Below are positions 44,778-53,950 of a stretch of DNA of 64,000 nt, piece after piece. This DNA is from an uncultured Bacteroidales bacterium (GTDB lineage: Bacteria > Bacteroidota > Bacteroidia > Bacteroidales > Barnesiellaceae): the NCBI GenBank assembly GCA_949298955.1, contig CASFYQ010000001.1, forward strand, positions 356,890 to 420,889, in the 5' to 3' direction. The translations under genes were made by a program, and so were the position numbers. Below the pieces are notes generated by a model. It was not told where the DNA came from, did no database searches, and worked only from the letters and a program-made list of their open reading frames with translations. Numbering within the stretch: position 1 is the first letter of the stretch; the number at the start of each line of letters is the position of its first letter.

Positions 44778-46133
44778 TTATTTTTTACGGGCTATCAACA
44801 CCCAGTCATTTCCTTTTCCTTGCGTCGGAGGGGTGATCACGGTCAAATCCCGGCCGTCGGTCTGTTTATAAAAAAACGTCTCGCCGTTGCGGGGGTCGAA
44901 CCACTCCAACCGCACCGTCGCCCCGCGGGCCCAACCGGGCAATGCGATTGTCACCCGATGACCGTGAGGCATATAGTACAAAGCATAATCGTCACCCCCA
45001 TAGGCCACGGCATAGTCGCCATCGGTCTGCTCGGGTGCCACAATCGCATCCGGCAGGGGGGCCCCACCGAAAAAACCGACTGTCGCAATCAACCGCCTGA
45101 AATGAATCATATCGCCGGCACCCGGCAAGTCGAGGCACTCCCACCACGGCCGTTGCGCCGCAATCATGGGCTCACGTCCGGGGGCATACATCTGCCACAC
45201 TTCATTGCAGCCATAGGTATATCCGCAGGCTCCGCCGAACATGCTCTGATAAAGGGTTGCACGTATGTCGGCATCGTCAAAACGTCCGTTCTCGGCCTTG
45301 AAATCGACCGGAATATTCTCGTAGCGCGGCTCCCCGTCCATCACCGGTTTGACGGGCAACCGCTCCCGGTCGGGCCACAACAAGCGCTTGTAGATGGCAT
45401 AATCGCTCTGTGCATGTCCGCTTTGGAACATATTGAAATCGAGCCACGGCTCCTCGTGAAACCAAAACGACGAGGAGTGCTCGCCCTGCGGGTGATAGGT
45501 CATCAAATGGCGAGAGTCAAACTCTCCGATGCCCTCGGCCATTGCCTTCCACACAGCCAAGTTCTTTCCTCCACCACTGCGGTCGCCCCCGATAATCCAT
45601 ATCACGTTGGGGGTATCGGCATACCGACGGCCCAACCAGCGGCCATACTCCCGGGCATTGTTCTCGTCGAATATCTCGGGTCCCGAGCCCCACTGCCGGT
45701 CGACCTTGTCGCCCCACGTGGGCAACAGGCCCACATACAGGCCCTTCTCGGCAGCAATCGCCAGGACACGATCGACCCAGGCAAAATAGTCGGGCGAAGG
45801 AGTCAATGGCGAACCGTTCTGCAAAGCCCGGTTTACACCGTCCGCTCCTTCGAGCTCGGCCAAGATTACCGTCTGAACGACTGTAAAACCTTTGCTCCGA
45901 CGGTCTTCCATATAGCGTACGACCTCCTGTTCGTTCAAGCGTTGAAGCAGCTCCCAAGCGGTATCGCCCAAATAGAAGAAAGGGGTTCCATCGGTGTGTT
46001 GCAGATAGCGGCCATTGGGCGCCACTTGCAAATCGCCATGCGAAAAATCGACCGACGGGCCTTCCCATTCCGCGGCTTGCACCGCAAAGACCGAGAGCCA
46101 CCCGATAACCCAAATGAATAGAAGCCGAAGCAT
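44778..46133 (-). CDS. DUF4038/GH140-like glycoside hydrolase
   Basis: A 451-residue exported protein (signal cleaved near VQAAEW, residue 21) with the DUF4038 barrel and a C-terminal beta-domain. Typical blocks: HTDGTPFFYLGDTAWELLQRLN, KGFTVVQTVILAELEG, NVIWIIGGDRSGGG, GEHSSSFWFH, MDGEPRYENIP and the end RLEWFDPRNGETFFY. Characterised relatives include GH140 apiosidase, but the family is broad and the PUL suggests a hexose-based glycan. Catalytic residues are probably Asp and Glu in GGDRS and DGEPRYE. Confidence 0.82.
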   Translation of the reverse strand: MLRLLFIWVIGWLSVFAVQAAEWEGPSVDFSHGDLQVAPNGRYLQHTDGTPFFYLGDTAWELLQRLNEQEVVRYMEDRRSKGFTVVQTVILAELEGADGVNRALQNGSPLTPSPDYFAWVDRVLAIAAEKGLYVGLLPTWGDKVDRQWGSGPEIFDENNAREYGRWLGRRYADTPNVIWIIGGDRSGGGKNLAVWKAMAEGIGEFDSRHLMTYHPQGEHSSSFWFHEEPWLDFNMFQSGHAQSDYAIYKRLLWPDRERLPVKPVMDGEPRYENIPVDFKAENGRFDDADIRATLYQSMFGGACGYTYGCNEVWQMYAPGREPMIAAQRPWWECLDLPGAGDMIHFRRLIATVGFFGGAPLPDAIVAPEQTDGDYAVAYGGDDYALYYMPHGHRVTIALPGWARGATVRLEWFDPRNGETFFYKQTDGRDLTVITPPTQGKGNDWVLIARKK

Positions 46134-46140
46134 ATCCGTT

Positions 46141-47166
46141 TTATTTTTGTGTGGTTTTATATTTCTCTACAACCTCCATTTGCGGACGGTCTTTCCCGTC
46201 GACCGGAGTAATGGCCATGAACTCGTCGCGAGGCCACCACGGGCCGGCAGCCCAATAACAACCGTTCACGCCGTTCTCTTGCAAATAAGCAAGAAAACGG
46301 TCGAGCACCTGATTCCAGCGCGGGTCGTTATCGGGGATTCCATATTCCCCTACGATTCCTTCGAAGCCGTTGGTCTTCAACCACTCTACATAGGGGCGAA
46401 CCCGATCTACCCCCTTGTCGAGATAACACGAATCGTTGTCGTAACTGCGCTTATAGGTACCCGAAGCGTCGGCATCGAAATAGACATGAGCCTCGAAAGC
46501 CAGCTTATCGGCCGGATCTTTCAGATATTTGAGCGTATCGCTCAGTTCCAACCAACGCTCGGCCGAGCTCCAATGATTGCCTCCGACCATGATGCGGGTA
46601 TCCATATCGACCGTGCGAATGGAGTCGATGCACAACTGTGCCATCTCGAACCAGGTTGTACAAGAATCGAGATCGTGGGGCTCATTCATCAAGCCATAGG
46701 CATAGATGTTGTCGAACGACTTGAACTCGACGGCCAAGGCTTTCCAGAACGAAGCCAAATGCTCGGGAGTCAGCCCTCCGGTACCGATAATCGTATGTTC
46801 GCCATTCATATAGCGACGACAATAATTGTGCAAGTCGAGCAGCACGACCATATCGCGCTCGGCTGCGGCGGCTACAAAAGCCTTCATCTTGTCGAGGTCG
46901 TGGCGGTTGAGCTCGCCATTCAATTCATATTGCAAGCGTTCCCATTTGAAGGGGAAGCGCACCAGTTTCAATCCATGTTCGTTCCAATAATCCAAATCGG
47001 AAGCTTCGGGATAGGTATAATCGGTGTTATACACGCCGGGGAAATTCGACCCGAAATCGGCACAAGCCATATTCACGCCATAGGGTTTGCCCACCGGCTG
47101 TTCCACATTTCCGGCGCAGCTGCCCAACAACAGGCCTGCCGCCAATACAAAAACAATTTTTTTCAT
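46141..47166 (-). CDS. GH5-family endoglycanase lipoprotein (copy 2)
   Basis: A 341-residue lipoprotein (lipobox LLGSC, Cys17) with a single GH5 barrel. The acid/base Glu is E162 in MNEPHDLD and the nucleophile E274 in GEYGIPDN. Motifs YGVNMACADFG, LKLVRFPFKWERLQ and LLDLHNYCRRYM resemble the GH5 subfamily 5 endoglucanase pattern. It is a paralogue of the GH5 at 49764-50867 that lies on the other side of the GH2 beta-mannosidase gene. It probably cuts internal beta-1,4 links of a glucan or glucomannan at the cell surface. Confidence 0.88.
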   Translation of the reverse strand: MKKIVFVLAAGLLLGSCAGNVEQPVGKPYGVNMACADFGSNFPGVYNTDYTYPEASDLDYWNEHGLKLVRFPFKWERLQYELNGELNRHDLDKMKAFVAAAAERDMVVLLDLHNYCRRYMNGEHTIIGTGGLTPEHLASFWKALAVEFKSFDNIYAYGLMNEPHDLDSCTTWFEMAQLCIDSIRTVDMDTRIMVGGNHWSSAERWLELSDTLKYLKDPADKLAFEAHVYFDADASGTYKRSYDNDSCYLDKGVDRVRPYVEWLKTNGFEGIVGEYGIPDNDPRWNQVLDRFLAYLQENGVNGCYWAAGPWWPRDEFMAITPVDGKDRPQMEVVEKYKTTQK

Positions 47167-47181
47167 AATCTATCTATCTTT

Positions 47182-49755
47182 TCAATTAATATTCCAACCT
47201 TTCACACACACCGGTTCCTCGGTATTCACCTCGATTGTCCTCGACTCGCCGGCGTCGAGCCACAAATAATTTTCCGATGCGACAAACTCATGGGCATGGC
47301 CGGGCCATTCCACATGCACGCCTATGGCCGGCAACTTCCCGGTATTGGTCACTGTCACACGGTGCCCGTCCTGTGCGAGGGCGACATCGGTGCGGGGCAT
47401 CGACATAATCACACCCCGGCGCACTTCGTAATTGGTGAAGTAGTAATTGCGAGCCAAGCGGTCGCCGTCGCAAAGCACATCGACCACCACAAAGAGCATG
47501 GTCGACTTGGTCTGCGCCCGGGTCAAATCGAGATTTCCCAACGACACCACCGAATGGGAATCGCCCTGCCCTTCGAATGTGCGGCATGCGACCGTGTCGA
47601 GGCGGTCGTTGTAAACCGTCGCTACAACCCGGTATTCCTTACCCGCCAACCGGCTGCAATCGTCGAGCAGATAGACCGGCAACGACACCTCCTGACTGGA
47701 CAAATTAGTCCGGTCGAACAGCACCACGCCGGTGAGCGGTGCAAACGATTTCTGCACAAAATAATGTACCGGCTTGACAGCTCCATAATAGTCTACACAC
47801 GACCAGGATACACCCGGATAGTTGTCGTTCATCTTGTAATAGAGCGCTCCGGTCGTCTCGGGCCACCGGGTGCGGGCACGTTCCAAAGTATGGCGCACAC
47901 CCACCACTTGCGAAAGTTGGGAGCCTATGATAAACTCGGCCAGCGTCGTGTCGGGCATGAAGTAGCCCGAATATTGCGAGAGCTTGCCAAACTCGCCCAT
48001 CGTCCCGAAAATGGGTGTATGGTGGCGGAAGTGTCCTCCCTCGCGCGAGGGCCATATGTCTTTTTCCTCGGCCAAATAGCGCTCTACACTCTCGATATGC
48101 GGCAACGAAGCTATCCCGAACTCGCCCCAGAACGGCGAGGTCATATTCAGGTTGTGATTCAAATGGGCATCGTCCCACCAGCAGTTGTAGTTGTGGTCAC
48201 TGCCGCCCCACGCCTCGCCCCGGTGGAAAGGCCGGGTACCGTCGAGTTCGAGACTCAAACGGCCCATCATGTCGATGGCAGGGCCGAAAGGCTTGTCCGA
48301 CTCGTTACCGGCACCCCACATCACCAGCGAGGGGTGATTGCGAATGCGCTTCGTATTGCGCACGACAGTCTCCTGCAACATGTCGAAAGGTTGCGTGTTG
48401 TGACTGTTCCAAGCCGTGGGCCACTCTTGAATGACCATGATTCCATACTCATCGCACAGCTCGTAAAAATCGTCGGTCTCGGGCATGCCCCCACCCCATG
48501 CACGCAACATCTGCACATGCTGGCTCTTGGCAATGCGCAACAGGCGGTCGTACCTCTCGCGCGGAAAATCCATCAGAGCATCCATGGTACACCAGCCGGT
48601 ACCTTTCACAAACATGGGACGACCGTTGACCACAAAGGTCCAGTCGTAACGGTCCTCACGCTTGCCCTCGGGGAAAGGAGCCATCTCGATGGTTCGTATC
48701 CCGAACGAGGTGCGCTCTACATCGGGACGGCCTCCGTTGCGAGGGATAAACGAGAGTTCCATATCATAGAGATTCTGTTCACCCCGGTCGTTGGGCCACC
48801 AGAGGCGCGGATTATCTATCTTGAAATCGAACGAAAGCTGCTCGGCCTTCTTCGACGAATTGATTTCATATTCGAAATATTGCGACTCGCCCTCGAAATT
48901 TCGGGGAGAGACCGCAACCTGCAACTTGCCTTTCACGGGGGCGCTCACCTTTCGTAGGTTCACAACCAGCCGCATATCGCCCTGCAACGTGCGGGTCGAG
49001 ACAAAAGGCGACTCGATTTCCACCGGCGCCTCGGCAATCAGTTTCACCGTGCGCCAGATACCCAGCGCCGGGATTTGGGCATAGTGCCAACCGTAGACAC
49101 AGTTGAACACGACAGTATATTTCCAACTCTCGTTGGCATTGGGAGGCCAATTCCCCAAAAACATCTGAGGAATGGGGTCGAGTTTCACCACCAGGGTGTT
49201 CTCTTTTTTCAAATATTTCTTTACGGCAAAATCGGGCCCGCCGAACATGCCTTCGTGCGTTCCCAGTTTATGCCCGTTCAGCCATACCGTGCAACGGTTG
49301 GCCACCCCGCCAAACGAAAGGAGCGGGTTGTCGGGCAGCTCGTCGAGTGAGAATTGGCGGCAAAACCACCAGGTCTTGTAGCTCTGCTTCTCGGCAATCG
49401 AGTCGTTTTGCCCGATATAGGGGTCGGGTATCACCCCGTTCGTCACCAATGCCGTGTGTACGCTGCCCGGGACAACGGCCTCCATGGCGTCGCTCCACGT
49501 CTGTCCCACACGAGCACGCTCGTCGCCTCCCTCGGCCATAAGCCAAAGCCCGTCGAGACTCAACTCATAAGGGACCTGCACCTGCTCCACGGCATCGACC
49601 GGGGTCAACGCAACCGCAGGCAAATCGGCCAATACATAGCGGGCGGCAAAACTCTCACGATCTATTTCGTCCAAGGATTTCCCGGCATAAGCGGGAAATC
49701 CTGACAAAATAGCAATTAAAGTAAAAGATACGACTGTGACGAATCCTTTTTTCAT
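47182..49755 (-). CDS. GH2 beta-mannosidase
   Basis: An 857-residue exported glycosidase (signal peptide to about residue 25). The sugar-binding domain, the Ig-like domain and the TIM barrel are visible: TGWCTMDALMDFPRERYDRLLRIAKSQHVQMLRAWGGGMPETDDFYELCDEYGIMVIQEW, acid/base E in MWGAGNESD, and the nucleophile E in PFWGEFGIASLP. This arrangement marks GH2 beta-mannosidases (or the related exo-glucosaminidases). It removes non-reducing beta-mannose in the periplasm. Start chosen at MKKGFVTVV; an ATG 12 nt upstream is possible. It is flanked by two GH5 genes. Confidence 0.93.
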   Translation of the reverse strand: MKKGFVTVVSFTLIAILSGFPAYAGKSLDEIDRESFAARYVLADLPAVALTPVDAVEQVQVPYELSLDGLWLMAEGGDERARVGQTWSDAMEAVVPGSVHTALVTNGVIPDPYIGQNDSIAEKQSYKTWWFCRQFSLDELPDNPLLSFGGVANRCTVWLNGHKLGTHEGMFGGPDFAVKKYLKKENTLVVKLDPIPQMFLGNWPPNANESWKYTVVFNCVYGWHYAQIPALGIWRTVKLIAEAPVEIESPFVSTRTLQGDMRLVVNLRKVSAPVKGKLQVAVSPRNFEGESQYFEYEINSSKKAEQLSFDFKIDNPRLWWPNDRGEQNLYDMELSFIPRNGGRPDVERTSFGIRTIEMAPFPEGKREDRYDWTFVVNGRPMFVKGTGWCTMDALMDFPRERYDRLLRIAKSQHVQMLRAWGGGMPETDDFYELCDEYGIMVIQEWPTAWNSHNTQPFDMLQETVVRNTKRIRNHPSLVMWGAGNESDKPFGPAIDMMGRLSLELDGTRPFHRGEAWGGSDHNYNCWWDDAHLNHNLNMTSPFWGEFGIASLPHIESVERYLAEEKDIWPSREGGHFRHHTPIFGTMGEFGKLSQYSGYFMPDTTLAEFIIGSQLSQVVGVRHTLERARTRWPETTGALYYKMNDNYPGVSWSCVDYYGAVKPVHYFVQKSFAPLTGVVLFDRTNLSSQEVSLPVYLLDDCSRLAGKEYRVVATVYNDRLDTVACRTFEGQGDSHSVVSLGNLDLTRAQTKSTMLFVVVDVLCDGDRLARNYYFTNYEVRRGVIMSMPRTDVALAQDGHRVTVTNTGKLPAIGVHVEWPGHAHEFVASENYLWLDAGESRTIEVNTEEPVCVKGWNIN

Positions 49756-49763
49756 ATCAATAA

Positions 49764-50867
49764 TCAATAAATCTGTACGGTTGTTTTGTATTTCAGCAAA
49801 GTCTCCAGCTGGGGACGGTCTACCGTGTAGTTGTCGGTAGGCTGAACGGCCAGTTTATAATCGCCCCAGCGAGGACCGGCCGACCAATAGGTACCGTTCA
49901 CCCCATTCTCTTGCAAATATTTCAAAGCGGCATCGAGCACATCCAACCAGCGGCCATCGTCGTCGGGCACACCATATTCACCCACGAAGCCCCGTTTGTT
50001 ATTCTCTTTGAGCCACTCTACAAACGGACGCAGGCGAGCTACCCCGGTTTGAACCGTCGCTCCGTCCTCGTCGTACGAGCGGGTATAGTTACCCGAAGCG
50101 TCTTGATCGAAATAGACGTGGGCCTGGAAAATCATGTTATCGCAGGGGTCGACCAAGTTTTTCAACCCGTCGCTCACCTCTTTCCAACGGCTGGCCGAAC
50201 TGAACTCGTTGCCGCTGATGACCAGCATGGTCTCGGTATCGACCTCACGGATAGCGTTGATACAAGCCTGTGCGATAGTCTCCCACGGGGTGGTGCGCAA
50301 CATATCGTGAGGCTCGTTCATGATGTCGTATCCCCAGATACATTTGTAATCCTTAAATTCGAGCGCCAGTTTTTTCCACACGTCGCAGAAATTCTCGACC
50401 GTGCACAAGGCGTTGCCGATAATCACTTCCTGATTGTCTTCGGAGTTCACGCCATTGGAATAGACGCAGTAACGGCCGAAATTGTGCATATCGAGCAAAA
50501 CCGGCATGTTCAACTCCTCGGCAGCTTGCACAAACTCTTTCATCTTGGCTATCTCCGTCTCGATGAGCGGGCCGTTCATTTCGCTTTGGATACGCTCCCA
50601 ACGGAACGGGAAACGAACCATGCGCAATCCCTTTCCTTTGAAATACTCCAAATCTTTTTTCGTGGGATAGCCATAGTGCGTACCGTCGACACCAGGATAA
50701 ACTCCACCAAATTCGGCCCCCGACATATTCACGCCGAAATATTCGGTATGTTCGGTTCCACCGTTACCGCCACCGTCTCCTCCGGGGCCGTCGTCTTTGC
50801 CGCAGGAAGCCATCGAAGCTACCAGCATAGAGGCAAAAGCAAATGTCAAAATATTTTTAATCTTCAT
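49764..50867 (-). CDS. GH5-family endoglycanase lipoprotein (copy 1)
   Basis: A 367-residue lipoprotein (lipobox SMASC, Cys22) with a Gly-rich linker (GPGGDGGGNGG, residues 28-37) and a GH5 barrel. Acid/base E185 in MNEPHDML and nucleophile E297 in GEYGVPDD. Motifs YFGVNMSGAEFGGVYPGV, LRMVRFPFRWERIQ and LLDMHNFGRYC match its paralogue 2.6 kb downstream and the GH5 subfamily 5 pattern. A surface endo-acting enzyme is likely, as linker and lipid anchor suggest. It follows the glycan-binding protein gene by 87 nt. Confidence 0.9.
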   Translation of the reverse strand: MKIKNILTFAFASMLVASMASCGKDDGPGGDGGGNGGTEHTEYFGVNMSGAEFGGVYPGVDGTHYGYPTKKDLEYFKGKGLRMVRFPFRWERIQSEMNGPLIETEIAKMKEFVQAAEELNMPVLLDMHNFGRYCVYSNGVNSEDNQEVIIGNALCTVENFCDVWKKLALEFKDYKCIWGYDIMNEPHDMLRTTPWETIAQACINAIREVDTETMLVISGNEFSSASRWKEVSDGLKNLVDPCDNMIFQAHVYFDQDASGNYTRSYDEDGATVQTGVARLRPFVEWLKENNKRGFVGEYGVPDDDGRWLDVLDAALKYLQENGVNGTYWSAGPRWGDYKLAVQPTDNYTVDRPQLETLLKYKTTVQIY

Positions 50868-50953
50868 AAGAATCAAAATAAACCGTGTATCGTTTTAATG
50901 ATAGTGATAAGCCGGGGCAAGACTATCTCCTACCCGGCTTATCACAATTATTT

Positions 50954-52150
50954 TCAATTTATTTTCTTGGAAAAGCGGAAATTGCACATGCTCAGGTCAA
51001 AATCCATGGCATCGGTCGGCGTGAAGATAATCTTCCACTCGGTGTTATCCGGTGCCGGGCTGCAACCCTCGGGGATAATCGTCCCTTCGCTTACCTCATC
51101 CAAGCCTATGCGCATGGTCTGCCAACCACCGTAGGTATTGATAGGGATTCCGCTCGCACCGGGCATCCACATGTAATTTCCAAAAGCGATTCGTGTGGTC
51201 GAACCCAGCGGGTAAGCAGCGTTCGTGCAAACCTCGAAGCACAAGTTGTACGATGCCGGATCGGCAGCCACCTCGGCCGGTACTTGAATGTAGCCGGCCC
51301 ACAGCACCATCCAGCCCCAAGCGCCCACATTACTGTGGAAACGCAGGTATTTCATATCCTCGGCCAGCGGCTCGGGATAGCCCTCGCCCTCGGTGCCGTC
51401 GCACAGGAAATTGGTCGTATGGTCGGGAAACTGGCTGGCATGGGTAAACGCTCCATAACCCGGCCAATCGTTGAAATCGAAGATTTGATGCCCGAGATTC
51501 ATATACGGGATAGCCACCGGCTCGTCCATCTCACCACCCAAAATAGTCAGGTCGGTATTGGGTTGAGCATTGGCGGGGATTTGCAGCGTGATATCCGAGC
51601 GGGTAGCATCGATTACGGTACAAATCGCATCGCCCACGCGTACGATAGCCTGCTCGACGGTAATGCCGTAGAGATCGAAATTGTCGCCCGTAATCACCGT
51701 TGTATCGCCGGGGCTTGTAAACTCATTTTGCAAACCATCGATAGTCAGCTCGGGAACCGACACCGTGAAGGGAGCCGCCACCGAACCTTTTTCGGTCGTG
51801 ATATAGAGACTGTCGGTCACGACTCCCGGCAGTTGGCGAGGCACCGGTGCCAACACCATATCATAACGGGAATAAATTTCCTTGGTGTCGACCTCCACAT
51901 CGTTGAATTTGAACGACACCACATTGCCGAGATTTTTACCCTCGACGCGTACCATATCCTCAAAATCGGCACCACCGACTTCAAACTCTATATCGTTGGC
52001 CAGCACGATTTTCGTAATCTCAGGAGCTCCGGTAGAAGGGATATCGTCTTTGGCTTTGAGGTCTTCCACTTCCACAATATCCTGACAGGCGGAAAAGGCA
52101 AACAGCACTGCCGCCCACACAGCCATATATTTTATATTTTTCATTTTCAT
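50954..52150 (-). CDS. Surface glycan-binding protein (SusE-position, IPT/TIG domains)
   Basis: A 398-residue lipoprotein (lipobox AFSAC, Cys22) in the SusE position right after susD. Two IPT/TIG-like domains follow the lipid anchor (about 45-125 PEITKIV...VRVEGKNLGNVVSFKF and 130-205 TSPGDTTVITGDNF). The C-terminal half (about 215-398) is an aromatic-rich beta-sandwich (FDFNDWPGYGAF, NVGAWGWMVLWAGYIQVP, NYMWMPGASGIPINTYGGWQT), likely the glycan-binding module. It presents glucomannan chains to the SusCD complex at the outer surface. Confidence 0.85.
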   Translation of the reverse strand: MKMKNIKYMAVWAAVLFAFSACQDIVEVEDLKAKDDIPSTGAPEITKIVLANDIEFEVGGADFEDMVRVEGKNLGNVVSFKFNDVEVDTKEIYSRYDMVLAPVPRQLPGVVTDSLYITTEKGSVAAPFTVSVPELTIDGLQNEFTSPGDTTVITGDNFDLYGITVEQAIVRVGDAICTVIDATRSDITLQIPANAQPNTDLTILGGEMDEPVAIPYMNLGHQIFDFNDWPGYGAFTHASQFPDHTTNFLCDGTEGEGYPEPLAEDMKYLRFHSNVGAWGWMVLWAGYIQVPAEVAADPASYNLCFEVCTNAAYPLGSTTRIAFGNYMWMPGASGIPINTYGGWQTMRIGLDEVSEGTIIPEGCSPAPDNTEWKIIFTPTDAMDFDLSMCNFRFSKKIN

Positions 52151-52172
52151 CGTTTTTTCGGGTTATATACTA

Positions 52173-53939
52173 TTAACTCCAACCGGGATTATTTGCGGTA
52201 ATTGCTTGGTTCGTGAGCACTTCGAGCGTAGGGATAGGGAAGAGCAAATGTTTCGAGGAACGGCTCTTCACGTTGCCACACACATCGGTTCCACCCAGTG
52301 CGTTCATCGCTTGCAGATAGATACCCCAGCGAATCAAGTCCCAACGACGGTCGCCTTCCATGGCAAACTCCATGGAGCGCTCTTCCAGGATAGCCGAGCG
52401 CAAGGCCGATTTGGACGAGTAATTACTCAAATCACGCGGTGTGGCGTTACTTCTCTTGCGCACGTCGTTGAGCAAATCGACAGCTTCGCTATTCGGGCCT
52501 TTCAACTCGTTTGATGCCTCGGCCATAATCAGAATCACATCGGCATAGCGCAAGAACGGATAGTTGGCATCGGTACGTTGCAGAGTTTGGTCGGTCACCT
52601 GTTGGCTGTATTTCGTTGTGAAAGCGAAGAACTGCTCCGAACCGCCCTCGTCGCAACGCCAGCCGGAGGTTACCTCGGGATTGTCGAACGGAGGTTCGAG
52701 GTTCGTTACCATCTCTTGCCATTTACCGAAATTGGGGAAATAGGAACCACCGCCCCAGCTCGTATCGGAACCTTCGCGAATCCAGCAGTGCAGCACACCT
52801 TTGTCTATCCGGTAGTCGTCTTCCTCGAAAAGGAGATACCAGTGTTTGCTGTTACCCACCGTGAGGCTGTTCTCGATGTGTCCTTGTTCGTTGGTCATAC
52901 CGCAATAGTGGTAGGTGAAGAGGGTTCCGTACAACTCGTCGCCCGACTTGGATTGCAAGCTGAAGAGGTGCTCGCTGCACGTCTTGCCGCTATTCGACCA
53001 AATCAAGTCATAGTCTTCCAGTTTATGTGAACCGTAAAGGCCCTCTTTCACATCCTTGGCCACATCGTAGGCCAGTTGATAGTACTCTTGCGAGTTGAAA
53101 GTCTCGTAACCGGCCACTTGATCTTTGGAGAAATCCATAGGCACCGGCTCGGTATAAACTTTCGTGTTGGTACCGTTGATGTTCTGCATCACAAATTGCG
53201 GCCCGGTTTTCACTGTGACAATCTCACCGGCAGGCATGGCAGCCGAAGCTATCGTCGCATACACTTTGGCCAGAAGTCCGGCAGCCGAAGCGGCGCACAC
53301 GCGGCCGGCTTGGAAATTGGCGTCGGTATTCTTATAGAGCATGTCCTTAGCTTCGTCCAACAACGGAATGATAGTCTGCGTATAGACATCGCAGATGGGA
53401 ATACGAGGACTGCTCGTGTATTGTTGCGACTGGTTCACGCTCACCGAATAGACCGGAATGTCGCCATAGGCGCGCACCAGCATGAAATAGGCCCAAGCCT
53501 TCAAGAAATAGCACTCACCCAGCACGTTGTTTCGGTGTGCGGGAGTGAGGTTCTGCATCTCGTTGATTCGCTCGATAGCCTCGTTGGCGCGGTTGATAAT
53601 CGAGTACATACCCGTCCATACCACGTCGCAGTGGTTGTTAGAGCCTTGGAAATTACCGTTACCGAACTGGTCGAACTGCCATGTAGCACCCGACACATTA
53701 TCGCAATCGTAGTCAAACGGACGGGGCATGTTCCCGTACCGGAACATGGCAGAGTGCAACGTTTCATATACGCCGGTCGTCCACATGTCGGCACCGTCGT
53801 CAGAATCGGGCACATCATCGGGAGAGATAAAGTCGTAGGGTTTTTCTTCGAGCATATCTTCGCACGAAACGAAGACCGGCGCCGTCGCCATAGCCAACCC
53901 CAACAAGGTCACATATATCGATAATCTTTTCTTTTTCAT
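52173..53939 (-). CDS. SusD/RagB-family nutrient-binding outer-membrane lipoprotein
   Basis: A 588-residue lipoprotein with lipobox VFVSC (Cys26), a lid over the SusC channel that captures oligosaccharides. The N-terminal block LEEKPYDFISPDDVPD, the TPR-rich helical core and the C-terminal NDVRKRSNATPRDLSNYSSKSALRSAILEERSMEFAMEGDRRWDLIRWG are the standard SusD marks. It comes after susC by 11 nt and before the glycan-binding protein gene by 22 nt. Confidence 0.97.
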   Translation of the reverse strand: MKKKRLSIYVTLLGLAMATAPVFVSCEDMLEEKPYDFISPDDVPDSDDGADMWTTGVYETLHSAMFRYGNMPRPFDYDCDNVSGATWQFDQFGNGNFQGSNNHCDVVWTGMYSIINRANEAIERINEMQNLTPAHRNNVLGECYFLKAWAYFMLVRAYGDIPVYSVSVNQSQQYTSSPRIPICDVYTQTIIPLLDEAKDMLYKNTDANFQAGRVCAASAAGLLAKVYATIASAAMPAGEIVTVKTGPQFVMQNINGTNTKVYTEPVPMDFSKDQVAGYETFNSQEYYQLAYDVAKDVKEGLYGSHKLEDYDLIWSNSGKTCSEHLFSLQSKSGDELYGTLFTYHYCGMTNEQGHIENSLTVGNSKHWYLLFEEDDYRIDKGVLHCWIREGSDTSWGGGSYFPNFGKWQEMVTNLEPPFDNPEVTSGWRCDEGGSEQFFAFTTKYSQQVTDQTLQRTDANYPFLRYADVILIMAEASNELKGPNSEAVDLLNDVRKRSNATPRDLSNYSSKSALRSAILEERSMEFAMEGDRRWDLIRWGIYLQAMNALGGTDVCGNVKSRSSKHLLFPIPTLEVLTNQAITANNPGWS

Positions 53940-53950
53940 AGCTTTGCGAA

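Noticed and set aside
46015..48957. A 980-codon plus-strand open frame opposite the PUL genes
   Set aside because: It lies antisense to three well-supported glycosidase genes; long shadows like this arise from the GC-skewed codon use. No start context or family match.
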